From Methylaequor sp002691245 (lineage in GTDB: Bacteria > Pseudomonadota > Alphaproteobacteria > Methylaequorales > Methylaequoraceae), in assembly GCA_002691245.1 (NCBI GenBank), contig NZHH01000048.1:1-40496 (forward strand): 40,496 bases of DNA, read 5' to 3'. Every line of letters begins with the position of its first letter. Position 1 is the stretch's first letter. This document shows positions 16,224 through 24,842 of the stretch, one piece after another. The translations under genes and the position numbers were made by a program. The notes under the pieces are model-generated. The model did no database searches. It worked only from the letters and a program-made list of their open reading frames with translations, and was not told the origin of the DNA.

Positions 16224-17991
16224 CCTTATCNNTNTTNAGTTTAATCCCCAACAACCTTAAATGCTCCTCNGCGATTTCNGATGGTGANTGTAGCATTAAA
16301 TCTTCAGCTTGCTGATTCATAGGAAAGGCTACNACCTCTCTNAGATTNTCTTCNTCTGATAACAACATAATCATTCTATCAATACCTGGAGCAGANCCTC
16401 CGTGGGGAGGAGCACCAAACTTAAAAGCATTAAATAGAAACCCAAANTTTGCTTTAATATCTTCAATACTATANCCTGCAATCTCNAAGGCTTTTACCAT
16501 TATTTCTGGTTTATGNTTTCTTATCGCACCAGAAGAAAGNTCAATNCCATTACAAACAATATCAAATTGCCAGGCAAGGATATCTAATGGATTTTTTTCA
16601 GCAAGAGACTTCATCCCACCTTGAGGCATTGAAAANGGATTATGACTAAAATCAATTTTTTTTGTAACAGAATTTATCTCAAACATGGGATAATCTATAA
16701 TCCAACAAAATTTATAAGNGTTTTTNTCTANTAAATCCATTTGATNGCATAACTNTGTTCTTGCCAAAGATGAAAATTTAATTGCNTCATCTTCTTCATC
16801 AGATACAAANAAGACCGAATCACCATTTTTTAAGTCAATATGATTTACNATATCTTGAAGATTATTTTTTTTAAGNTTGTTGGCAATTGGACCCTTNTAA
16901 TCATTTTCATTACAAATTATGTAGCCTAGTCCTTTTTGTCCATTGNCTCTAGCCCANTCATTAAGTTTGTCAAACCATCCTCTNGGCTTCTCGGACGAAT
17001 TCGGAACTTTTATTCCTTTTACAACCTTTCCTTTTCTTACGTTATCTTCAAATATCTTGAANCCTGAGTCTACAAAATAGTTTGATACATCTTGTATNAT
17101 TANTGGATTTCTCAAGTCAGGTTTGTCNGTTCCATATTTTTCNATNGCATCTTTGAATTTTATTTTGGTAAANGGTATACTTGAAATTTTTTTTTCAGAG
17201 TATTCNTTAAAAATTTCAAAAATGACAGGTTCAATTTCNTTAAAAATATCCTCTTGTTCAACAAATGACATTTCAAAATCTAATTGATAAAACTCACCNG
17301 GGGACCTATCTGCNCGTGCATCTTCATCCCTAAAACAAGGNGCTATTTGAAAATATTTATCAAAATTTGAAACCATGAGAAGTTGTTTAAAAATCTGGGG
17401 NGCTTGAGGTAATGCATAAAATTTACCTTTATTNAATCTACTAGGGACTATAAAATCTCTNGCGCCTTCTGGTGATGAGGCTGTCAAAATTGGTGTTTGA
17501 ATCTCAATAAAACCTCTGGAAATCATTTTTTTCCTTAAACTATTAATGACCTTTGAGCGAAGTGTTATATTTTTNTGTATTTTTTCTCTCCTAAGATCTA
17601 AATATCTATACTTTAATCTTTGGTCTTCTGGGGCATCATCGTCAATTGCAACTTGAAAAGGNATTTGCTCAGATTCATTTAAAATNTCAAATNTTTCAAC
17701 TGAAATTTCAATCTNTCCTGTTGGTAAGTTTTTATTTATAGTTTCTTTATCTCGTTTAACAACTTTTCCAAAAACTGTAATAACACTCTCTAGTTTTAAG
17801 GATTCAATAACATTNAAATGTTGTATNCCAGAGTCAAANACACACTGNGTTATTCCATAATGATCTCTTAAATCAACNAATAAAAGACNTCCGTGATCTC
17901 TTTTCTTATTAATCCAACCAGAAATATGTACTNTNTTAAGATCATCTTTGAGAGATAATTCTGAACAACTATGTGATCTATATTTATTCAT
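16216..17991 (-). CDS. aspS: Aspartyl-tRNA synthetase (bacterial type; possibly non-discriminating)
   Basis: The 591-residue class II synthetase attaches aspartate to tRNA. It has an N-terminal OB-fold anticodon domain (VHISGWINKKRDHG), class II motif 2 around CFRDEDA, a GAD insertion, and motif 3 with GAPPHG and APGIDRMIMLL near the C-terminus. The length and the GAD domain identify the bacterial AspRS. Since GatCAB is encoded nearby, the enzyme may also charge tRNA(Asn), but that depends on whether the genome has an asparaginyl-tRNA synthetase. About 60 isolated N bases lie in the gene, about four-fifths of them in third codon positions, so the frame is intact and the protein is readable. 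Confidence 0.95.
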   Translation of the reverse strand: MNKYRSHSCSELSLKDDLXXVHISGWINKKRDHGXLLXVDLRDHYGIXQCXFDSXIQHXNVIESLKLESVITVFGKVVKRDKETINKNLPTGXIEISVEXFXILNESEQXPFQVAIDDDAPEDQRLKYRYLDLRREKIXKNITLRSKVINSLRKKMISRGFIEIQTPILTASSPEGXRDFIVPSRXNKGKFYALPQXPQIFKQLLMVSNFDKYFQIXPCFRDEDAXADRSXGEFYQLDFEMSFVEQEDIFXEIEPVIFEIFXEYSEKKISSIXFTKIKFKDXXEKYGXDKPDLRNPXXIQDVSNYFVDSXFKIFEDNVRKGKVVKGIKVPNSSEKXRGWFDKLNXWARXNGQKGLGYIICNENDXKGPIANXLKKNNLQDXVNHIDLKNGDSVXFVSDEEDXAIKFSSLARTXLCXQMDLXXKNXYKFCWIIDYPMFEINSVTKKIDFSHNXFSMPQGGMKSLAEKNPLDILAWQFDIVCNXIXLSSGAIRXHKPEIMVKAXEIAXYSIEDIKAXFGFLFNAFKFGAPPHGXSAPGIDRMIMLLSXEXNXREXVAFPMNQQAEDLMLXSPXEIXEEHLRLLGIKXXXDKAT

Positions 17992-18032
17992 ATAAATTGA
18001 AGATAAAACTTATTAATGNTAATACTCAAGGG

Positions 18033-18815
18033 GTGTCACAATTAAATANTAATCAATTAAAACAATTCTATGAAAAATGTCAAAAAGATAAATTAATTGC
18101 TATTGATACNGAATTTTANAGGGTANATACATATTANCCNATATTNTGTCTTATTCAATTAGCAAATACCACTGAAACAATTCTATTAGATCCAATTATT
18201 AATAAAATTGACTTCACCCCTTTGGGTAGAGTGCTCAATAACACTAAAATTAAAAAAATCTTTCACGCCGCAAGACAAGATGTAGAAATATTTTTTAATA
18301 TATTCAGAAAAATTCCAAAACCAGTTGTTGACACGCAAATTTGCTTGTTAGCAATAGGGTATGAAAACTCAGTAAGTTACGCAAAGGCCTGTGAGGATAT
18401 CCTAAACGTCAAGATCAATAAAAACAAACAATTTATTGATTGGCGAAGACGACCTCTTAGTAAAGAAAAAAGAAATTATGCGATAAACGATGTCAAATAT
18501 CTTATTCCACTTTATGAAAGAATCAACAAAGTTAAGGATGAAAACTATGATCTATCAAAATATTACCAAAAAATTTTAAATAAAAATATTTTTACACATA
18601 GAATAGAAAATGCCTGGAAAAAAATAAAATTTACACCGAAAAATGACAAAGAACTTCAAAATATAAAAAAATTTTCAAGAATTAGAGAAAAAATTGCAAT
18701 GATGAAAGATATTCCGATTCAAAGAGTATTATCTGATAAAGAAATTAGAATAATAAGTAGAGAAAAAAATAACAATAAATACAAAAAACTTTTTAAAAAA
18801 CTTAATTTAACTTAA
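18033..18815 (+). CDS. rnd: Ribonuclease D (short form)
   Basis: This DEDD-type 3'-5' exoribonuclease trims tRNA and other small RNA precursors. Exonuclease motifs are visible: IDTEF (first acidic pair, with one N in the Thr codon), HAARQDVEIFF, and YAINDVKYLIPLYER. The C-terminal HRDC-like part is reduced to about 80 residues, so the protein is about 260-280 residues compared with roughly 380 in many relatives. The start is uncertain: GTG at 18033 gives the family-like MSQLNNNQLKQF, while TTG at 17997 or GTG at 17973 give longer versions. It is divergent from aspS, whose start is at 17991. Confidence 0.88.
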   Translation: MSQLNXNQLKQFYEKCQKDKLIAIDXEFXRVXTYXXIXCLIQLANTTETILLDPIINKIDFTPLGRVLNNTKIKKIFHAARQDVEIFFNIFRKIPKPVVDTQICLLAIGYENSVSYAKACEDILNVKINKNKQFIDWRRRPLSKEKRNYAINDVKYLIPLYERINKVKDENYDLSKYYQKILNKNIFTHRIENAWKKIKFTPKNDKELQNIKKFSRIREKIAMMKDIPIQRVLSDKEIRIISREKNNNKYKKLFKKLNLT

Positions 18816-18820
18816 NAATT

Positions 18821-19498
18821 CTAATCAAANAGNCTTTTCAAAAATACAGTAGTGATTCTTGACTTNGTTTGTAATGATTCCTCATCAATTTTTTTTGCAA
18901 TATTTAAAGCNGATTCGTAAGACCTTTCTATTCTATCAGAAATAAAGGAAATATTAGANTCNGATAAAATTATATTCCTGTCATTGAGATATTTTTGTAT
19001 GATNTTACATAGTAATTCTTTGTCAGGATATTTTACTTCAACAACAACTGATGTTAAAAGCCTGGATGTTAGATCATCTAGTTTACACTCAATATATTTT
19101 GGAGATTTTTGAGCAGTCATTAATAAAAACAAGTTTTTATTTGTTTTAAGTATGTTTATAAAATTAAGAACTTTCTTATTTAAGTGAGAATTNTTCTCGA
19201 TTAATTTATCGATATCATCAAGGACCCAGTTGAATTTANTAATATATTCAATATCAAATTCATCTTTAATTAATTCACAGAAATTTTCATTNGAGAGATA
19301 TTTAGCTTTAGCATTNTCNGACCATAAATTTGAAATTANTGTTTTTCCACATTTTTCAGGTCCATAAATATAGACNAGTTGATTAGTCCAATTTGGCCAG
19401 CTTTTTACNAGATTATATGCAAAATAGTTTTTGTCTGTAACAAAAAAATTATTGTCTTTAAATGGAAAGCTAAATTTAAAAATATCCTGCTTCATCAA
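18821..19498 (-). CDS. hdaA: HdaA-like DnaA-related ATPase (regulatory inactivation of DnaA)
   Basis: The 225-residue protein resembles the DnaA AAA+ domain without the DNA-binding part, as in Hda/HdaA, which stimulates ATP hydrolysis by DnaA bound to the sliding clamp and so limits re-initiation. Visible features are FPFKDNNFF near the start, the Walker A region YGPEKCGKT, the Walker B-like WVLDDIDKL, LLMTAQKSP for the sensor strand, and DLTSRLLTSVVVEVKYPD. The neighbouring DUF2066 gene upstream is its usual partner in Alphaproteobacteria and overlaps it by four bases. Fifteen N bases are present, nearly all in third codon positions. Confidence 0.85.
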   Translation of the reverse strand: MMKQDIFKFSFPFKDNNFFVTDKNYFAYNXVKSWPNWTNQXVYIYGPEKCGKTXISNLWXXNAKAKYLXNENFCELIKDEFDIEYIXKFNWVLDDIDKLIEXNSHLNKKVLNFINILKTNKNLFLLMTAQKSPKYIECKLDDLTSRLLTSVVVEVKYPDKELLCXIIQKYLNDRNIILXXSNISFISDRIERSYEXALNIAKKIDEESLQXKSRITTVFLKXXFD

Positions 19499-20595
19499 TA
19501 AGACTGTAACAAATAATAATCTTCATCTTGATTGGATTTTATCAATTTTAAATTATCAGGTTCTAAAGCTAAATTGAGTTGTTCNATACTATATTTAGTT
19601 TCAATTTTATATATTATTTTTTGTGTATCAAATTCGAATAGATAAAAACCTTTTCTTCCCAAAAGCTTATTAATTTTTTTCTCTATATCAATATTCTTTT
19701 TCAAATCCGAATTATCAAGTTTAAGTAAAAATAAATATTCACCTTCCGATTTTTCATTAACTAAATCTATTTGTTTTTTCCACCAAATTTCAAGTTCATT
19801 CATGGTTATTTTTGAAATCAATTTTGCATTTGATAATTGTGAACTTTCTTCGTAAATTCCACTCTCAAAGAGTTTGATATCTGTAAATTTGTTATTAGCA
19901 AATAATTTAGCAGAAACTACAGAATTAAGTTTATTTAAATTTAAACTATAATCTTCTTTTAAGAAAACAATAATTGCTTTTTTTTTATTGTAAAAGTTTA
20001 AGAATTTTTGAACGTTCCCAACTTCTTTATCTAGAATCTGTTCTGCAGAAATTTTTAATTTGTTTATATGATTTTTTTCTGGAAAGTATAGTTTTAAAAG
20101 ACCTAGTTCGTCATATTCATTTACCAAAAAATCGTACCAATCATTATCATTTTCCCAAAGGTAAAATGTATTAAACTTTTTAAATAATGGAAATACGAGG
20201 TATTCTTCTGAAATAACAACTTTACTTTCAATATTATAGTCTTCAAAAAAACTTAAAATTGCGAAAGAATTGAAATTTACTGATATGTTTGCACTATAAT
20301 TAATATCAGTTATTTTCTCCTCAACAATTTTAAAATCTTTAATCAAATTTGAATATTTAATTTCATCAATATCATCCAGTTTTCTCAGTTCACTTGGTTC
20401 AAGAATTTTTTTTACGAGAAGAAAAAATGCATTTCTGAATGCAAGATTNCTTGCTTTTTNTCTNGTCNCTAAAACATTNTCCTCATTTTGCAAAAAAATT
20501 TGATTATCCNTAANCGTATAAATTGAATCACTTGCNTCCACTGAAGTGAAGCAAAAAAAGAAGAAAGTTGAAATTTTTAATAATATGTTTGTCAA
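19495..20595 (-). CDS. DUF2066 domain-containing exported protein
   Basis: The 366-residue product has a hydrophobic N-terminal signal (ILLKISTFFFFCFTSV followed by ASD) and a DUF2066-type body: KAxNLAFRNAFFLLVKKIL, then a strand-rich region, FNSFAILSFFEDYNI and EYLVFPLFK. The family's function is unknown; it is probably periplasmic. The start appears to be TTG at 20595. It is upstream of hdaA with a four-base overlap and divergent from purM, the arrangement commonly seen in Alphaproteobacteria. N bases near its 5' end are spread over all codon positions, unlike in the neighbouring enzymes, in line with a weakly conserved signal region. Confidence 0.78.
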   Translation of the reverse strand: MTNILLKISTFFFFCFTSVXASDSIYTXXDNQIFLQNEXNVLXXRXKAXNLAFRNAFFLLVKKILEPSELRKLDDIDEIKYSNLIKDFKIVEEKITDINYSANISVNFNSFAILSFFEDYNIESKVVISEEYLVFPLFKKFNTFYLWENDNDWYDFLVNEYDELGLLKLYFPEKNHINKLKISAEQILDKEVGNVQKFLNFYNKKKAIIVFLKEDYSLNLNKLNSVVSAKLFANNKFTDIKLFESGIYEESSQLSNAKLISKITMNELEIWWKKQIDLVNEKSEGEYLFLLKLDNSDLKKNIDIEKKINKLLGRKGFYLFEFDTQKIIYKIETKYSXEQLNLALEPDNLKLIKSNQDEDYYLLQSY

Positions 20596-20689
20596 AATGA
20601 TATAATTTAAATTAGTTTACCTATATTAAAGAATTTTATAGCATTAAAATTTTTTTTAGAAATAATTAAAGTAATTTTAGGAGTTTGTT

Positions 20690-21751
20690 ATTAAAATTTC
20701 ATACAAATCATCTGGGGTTGATGTAAAAAAGGCCTCTAATCTTGTTAAAAAACTGGAAAAAATAACTCACAGCAATTTCAGATCAGAAATAATACAAAAT
20801 TCTGGTGGATTTTGNTCTCTATTGGATATTAAAAAGTTGAAATANAAAGANCCNATTCTNTTGAGTAGTACNGACGGGGTAGGTACTAAACTAAAAGTAG
20901 CTTTAGACTGTAACAAATTAAATTTTTTGGGTATTGATCTTGTAGCGATGTGTGTTAACGATATTTTGGCAAATGGGGGAGAACCACTTTTTTTTCTTGA
21001 TTATTTTTCATCTTCAAAAATAAAGGATAAATTTTTTTTAGAAATCATCAAAAGTATTAATAAAGGATGTAAAATCGCAGGTTGCTCGTTGATTGGCGGG
21101 GAAACAGCAGAAATGCCAGGAATTTATGCTAAGAATGATTTTGATATTGCCGGGTTTGCAGTGGGTGTAGTCGAAAGAAAAAATTTGATAAATAAAAATA
21201 ATGTTAAAATAAATGCCAAAATTATTGGTCTTAAATCGAACGGTTTTCACTCTAACGGCTTTTCTCTGATAAGAAAGGTACTTGAAAATGAAAAAATGGC
21301 CTTAAATAGTGAGCATCCTTTTTTATTATCAAAGAGTATTGGTGATGAATTGATTTTACCAACAAAGATCTATGTCAAGTAAACACTTCCATTAATAAAA
21401 AAAAAATATATTGCCTCAATTGCCCATATTACTGGAGGTGGAATATTTGAAAATATAGAGAGAGCAATACCAAAAAATTTAATGGCGGTTATTGATACGG
21501 AAAAATTTAAAGTACCAAAGTTATTTTCATGGTTTAAAAACTTATCTAAGATCTCAACAAATGAAATGCTCAATACATTCAATTGTGGCTTTGGTATGGT
21601 GCTTATCATTAATAAAAAAAATGAAGAATCTGTTTTAAAATATTTGAATAAAAATAAAATTAAATTTTCAAATATTGGTTATATTGATATTAAAAAGAAC
21701 AATTCTAAAAATGTTCTAATTAAAAAATTTGGTGAATGGAATTTAAGATAG
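20690..21751 (+). pseudogene. purM: Phosphoribosylformylglycinamidine cyclo-ligase, interrupted by one in-frame TAA
   Basis: PurM makes aminoimidazole ribotide from FGAM in purine synthesis. Reading straight through gives a full-length enzyme: KSSGVDVKKASNLV at the N-terminus, STDGVGTKLKVALD, GIDLVAMCVNDILANGGEPL, SLIGGETAEMPGIY, and HITGGGIFENIERAIP with FNCGFGM at the C-terminus. A single TAA at 21380-21382 sits where relatives have a serine in IYVKSxLPL, and the frame continues unchanged after it, so one C to A change would explain it. No ATG, GTG or TTG is available between the upstream TAG (20678) and the conserved part; ATT at 20690 with AGGAG six bases upstream fits best. All six N bases here fall in third positions. 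Sequencing error, recent inactivation and readthrough are all possible. Confidence 0.8.
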
Positions 21752-22308
21752 CAATTTTAATTTCCGGAAGCGGAAGTAACATGCTTAACATAATCAAAGC
21801 AAGTCAATCTGGCGAGATAAAATCAAAAATAGTGACTGTCATATCTAATAAAAGTAATGCACTTGGAATCAAAAAGGCAAAAAATAATAATATCAAAACC
21901 AAGATAATTAATGATAAGTTGTTATCAAAAGATGAATTTGAGACGAATTTATTTGAATATTTAAAAAAAAAAGATGTAAATCTTCTTTGTTTGGCAGGTT
22001 TTATGAAAATCCTAAGTAAAAATTTCATCAAAAATTTTGACCGTAAAATCATTAATATTCATCCTTCTCTTTTACCTTCATTTAAAGGACTTAATACTCA
22101 CAAAAGAGCAATAAATATGAATGTAAAATTCTCTGGTTGTACAATTCATTATGTTAATGAACTTTTAGACTCCGGAAATATCATAGATCAAGAGATAGTT
22201 AGGATTAAAAAAAGTGATGATGAAAATTCTCTTAGAAAAAAGATATTGATGAAAGAACACAAATTGTATATAAAAGTATTGAAAAAATTGGAGAAAAATC
22301 TTGAGTAA
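21736..22308 (+). CDS. purN: Phosphoribosylglycinamide formyltransferase
   Basis: PurN transfers a formyl group from 10-formyl-THF to GAR in purine synthesis. The 190-residue protein begins with AILISGSGSNML, the phosphate-binding loop, and carries the catalytic residues Asn107 and His109 in NIHPSLLPSFKG and Asp145 in LLDSGNIIDQ. Length is normal. The ATG lies inside the last codons of purM (16-base overlap), the standard purM-purN arrangement. Its intactness contrasts with the stop codon in purM. The downstream start of a small membrane peptide overlaps the purN stop. Confidence 0.96.
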   Translation: MEFKIAILISGSGSNMLNIIKASQSGEIKSKIVTVISNKSNALGIKKAKNNNIKTKIINDKLLSKDEFETNLFEYLKKKDVNLLCLAGFMKILSKNFIKNFDRKIINIHPSLLPSFKGLNTHKRAINMNVKFSGCTIHYVNELLDSGNIIDQEIVRIKKSDDENSLRKKILMKEHKLYIKVLKKLEKNLE

Positions 22309-22423
22309 ATTTGATGGCAAAGAACATGAAGCTTTTTTTCAAAAATTCATGAAGGCTAGCATTGTAACCACTATTTTGGTGACAATCCTTTTGGCTGTTC
22401 TTTGGTACTTTCTAATTTATTAA
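22301..22423 (+). CDS. Small membrane peptide, aa3-type cytochrome c oxidase subunit IV-like
   Basis: A 40-codon frame starts at TTG 22301, preceded by GGAG seven bases upstream (22290-22293), and ends at TAA 22421-22423. The peptide reads MSKFDGKEHEAFFQKFMKAS, then a single hydrophobic helix of about 19 residues (IVTTILVTILLAVLWYFLI). This matches the layout of the small subunit IV of bacterial aa3 cytochrome c oxidase: a short charged N-terminus, an xxxFxxFMK segment and one membrane helix. It overlaps the purN stop by eight bases and its stop abuts the ndk stop on the other strand. Family match is by pattern only. Confidence 0.65.
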   Translation: MSKFDGKEHEAFFQKFMKASIVTTILVTILLAVLWYFLIY

Positions 22424-22837
22424 TTAGAAAATTTCCCTTTTTGAGAAAAAGAAATCTATTTCAATTTTGGCGTTTTCTTTGCTATCGGAACCATGAACAG
22501 AGTTTTCCTCGACTGATAATCCGTATAGTTTTCTAATAGTATTCTCATCTGCATTTTCAGGGTTTGTAGACCCCATTAACTCCCTATATTTTACAACAAC
22601 ATTTTTTCCTCTTAGTACTTGTACTACAATTGGGCCAGAAATCATATAATTACAAAGATCATCAAAAAAGGCTCTTTCTTTATGAACGTTATAAAAATTT
22701 TGAGCATCTTCTATTGAAAGCCTTAACATCTTTTGTGCTACAATCTTGATATTCTTTTCTTCAATCAATGAATTTATATTTCCTGTTAGAGATCTTTTTA
22801 CTGCGTCTGGTTTTATAATCGAAAGTGTTAAATCCAT
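22424..22837 (-). CDS. ndk: Nucleoside diphosphate kinase
   Basis: Ndk balances nucleoside triphosphate pools through a phosphohistidine intermediate. The 137-residue protein begins LTLSIIKPDAVKR and has the catalytic His115 in ENSVHGSDS, with RELMGSTNPENA before it. Length and motifs are standard. It converges directly with the small oxidase-like peptide gene (no spacer) and follows holC and pepA on the same strand. Confidence 0.97.
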   Translation of the reverse strand: MDLTLSIIKPDAVKRSLTGNINSLIEEKNIKIVAQKMLRLSIEDAQNFYNVHKERAFFDDLCNYMISGPIVVQVLRGKNVVVKYRELMGSTNPENADENTIRKLYGLSVEENSVHGSDSKENAKIEIDFFFSKREIF

Positions 22838-22852
22838 AAATTCTTTCCAAAG

Positions 22853-23311
22853 TTATATTTGTTTCCATTTAAAAGGTATGTATTCGTCATACCAATTAAT
22901 ATTATAGTTTGTAATTAATTTTTCTTTCATACTTAAATTGAATTTTTTGTCGTTTGAATATGAGAAAATGAGAAATTTGCTGAACAGATTAAAATGTCTA
23001 ATCTTTGCGCAAGGAGCAATAATTAAAGATTGTAAAGCTTTAGAATTTTTTAATTTCATATAATCGCCATCAAAAAGAACAATCTTATCTCTTTTTTTAA
23101 TTAATTCTCCGTAAACTTTATGTGGTATAAAATTGTTTTTTTCTCTAGTCCAGAGAAACTTGTCTACCTCGTTTTTTGTTTCATCATCATTGAAGTTAAC
23201 ATAAACTCTCTCTTCTAGAAGAACTATTTTTTTACTTAATCTTATAAGGATGTCCTTAAAATTTGATTGTATAGTATAAAAACTCAAAGAAATTTTATTT
23301 TTATTACCCAT
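22853..23311 (-). CDS. holC: DNA polymerase III chi subunit
   Basis: HolC bridges the clamp-loader complex of DNA polymerase III to single-strand binding protein. The 152-residue protein shows SFYTIQSNFKDILIRL at the start and the family's FLWTREKNNFIPH segment near residue 53, with a C-terminal segment rich in aromatic and charged residues. It is divergent in sequence, so the call leans on its place directly after pepA, where holC is usually found in Alphaproteobacteria. The start overlaps the pepA 3' end by eight bases. Confidence 0.8.
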   Translation of the reverse strand: MGNKNKISLSFYTIQSNFKDILIRLSKKIVLLEERVYVNFNDDETKNEVDKFLWTREKNNFIPHKVYGELIKKRDKIVLFDGDYMKLKNSKALQSLIIAPCAKIRHFNLFSKFLIFSYSNDKKFNLSMKEKLITNYNINWYDEYIPFKWKQI

Positions 23312-24776
23312 AGTTTTGCTTAACGAAATGATCTAGCAGCCTCACACCAAAACCTGTTCCACCAGGTCTTGATAGATCTGTTCCTTTTTTAGACCAGGTA
23401 ACACCTGCAATATCTAAATGTGCCCATGGAACGTCACCAACAAATCTTTTCAAAAATTGAGCTGCGGTAATACTACCAGCTCCACGAGTACCTGTAATAT
23501 TTTTCATATCGGCAACATTACAGTTTAACAATTTATCAAATTCTTTGTCTAAAGGTAGTCTCCAAATTAATTCACGCGTTATTCTAGAGGATTTTAAAAG
23601 CTTTTCTGATAGATCCTCATTATTAGAAAAAAGGCCTGCATACCGGTCTCCTAATGCAACGATTATTGCTCCAGTTAACGTTGCCAGGTCGACCATTAGC
23701 TTTGGTTTGAATTTTTCCTTAATATACCATAACACATCAGCTAAGACTAACCTACCCTCTGCATCTGTATTTAAAACTTCTATGGTTTGGCCTGACATTG
23801 ATTTAACTATATCTCCTGGTCTTTGAGCATTACCATCAGGCATATTTTCAACCAACCCAACGGCCCCTAAGACATTTGCTTTAGATTTTCTTAGAGCTAA
23901 AGTATACATCAAGCCAGCAACTACTCCTGCTCCACCCATATCCCACTTCATATCTTCCATACCACCTGATGGCTTAATAGAAATACCACCTGTATCAAAA
24001 GTTACTCCTTTACCGATAAATGCTATGGGTGGTTGCTTTTTATCATTTGAACCGTTCCATCTCATTATCATCACTCTAGCTGGTTTAACTGAACCTTGAG
24101 CAACACCAAGAAGCGCAAGCATCCCTAGTGATCTTAACTTTTTTTCATCGAAAACTTCAACTGATACTCCAACCTTCTTCAAAACATTGCAAATTTCAAC
24201 AAATTTCTGGGGAAAAAGGATATTAGCAGGTTCAGAAACTAAATCTCTTGTTAAGAAAACACCCTTGACTGCTTTTCCATTAGTTAATATGTCTCTTTGA
24301 TTCTTGCTGATATCATTGTTTAAATCTAAAATTTTTAGGGTTTGAATATTAACCTTTTTTTTAGTCTTAACTTTATATTTATCAAATCTATACGATTTTA
24401 AGCTAAAACCGTTTAAAAGCGAACTTGCAAGTTCCTTATTTTCTGACAGATGAATAAACATCATAAGTATTTTACTAAAGCCTTTTCTTTCTAAAAAACT
24501 AAAGAGCTTACCACCATAAGCCTCTGTCTTTGAGAATTCATCAGGGTTTCCAGAGAAGTCAACTTTTACTATCGTCAATGATTTGATATCATTTTTATGT
24601 CTGAAGTGAAATGTTTCAATCGCTTCATTTAGTTTGTTATCTCTAGCGACAGCGCTTTTTAAAATTTGGTTCTCTTCAGGTAAAATTTGTTGAGCTTTAT
24701 AATTTTTAAAGTTCCTATTATATACGATCACTAGATGATCATTATCTGTTTTTTTTTTTTCAAAAGTTATTTTCAT
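23304..24776 (-). CDS. pepA: Leucyl aminopeptidase (M17 cytosol aminopeptidase)
   Basis: PepA removes N-terminal residues from peptides with two metal ions in the active site. In the 490-residue protein the M17 signature NTDAEGRLVLADVLWY is intact, preceded by GKGVTFDTGGISIKPSGGM, and ATLTGAIIVALG and TRGAGSITAAQFLKRF follow. The N-terminal domain is diverged, as usual in the family. Codons 6-9 contain a run of 12 A bases (T run 24749-24760), a possible slippage site. A divergent lptF starts 66 bases away. Confidence 0.96.
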   Translation of the reverse strand: MKITFEKKKTDNDHLVIVYNRNFKNYKAQQILPEENQILKSAVARDNKLNEAIETFHFRHKNDIKSLTIVKVDFSGNPDEFSKTEAYGGKLFSFLERKGFSKILMMFIHLSENKELASSLLNGFSLKSYRFDKYKVKTKKKVNIQTLKILDLNNDISKNQRDILTNGKAVKGVFLTRDLVSEPANILFPQKFVEICNVLKKVGVSVEVFDEKKLRSLGMLALLGVAQGSVKPARVMIMRWNGSNDKKQPPIAFIGKGVTFDTGGISIKPSGGMEDMKWDMGGAGVVAGLMYTLALRKSKANVLGAVGLVENMPDGNAQRPGDIVKSMSGQTIEVLNTDAEGRLVLADVLWYIKEKFKPKLMVDLATLTGAIIVALGDRYAGLFSNNEDLSEKLLKSSRITRELIWRLPLDKEFDKLLNCNVADMKNITGTRGAGSITAAQFLKRFVGDVPWAHLDIAGVTWSKKGTDLSRPGGTGFGVRLLDHFVKQNYG

Positions 24777-24842
24777 TTAATCTATTATTTATCTCTAAAA
24801 TTTGTAATAAATAATGTATATTGCTTTTTTTACAATTATTCA

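Noticed and set aside
24735..24842. 36-residue N-terminal extension of lptF
   Set aside because: It overlaps the pepA 5' end on the other strand and has no family match; LptF starts MKLVDKYILKQ at 24843.
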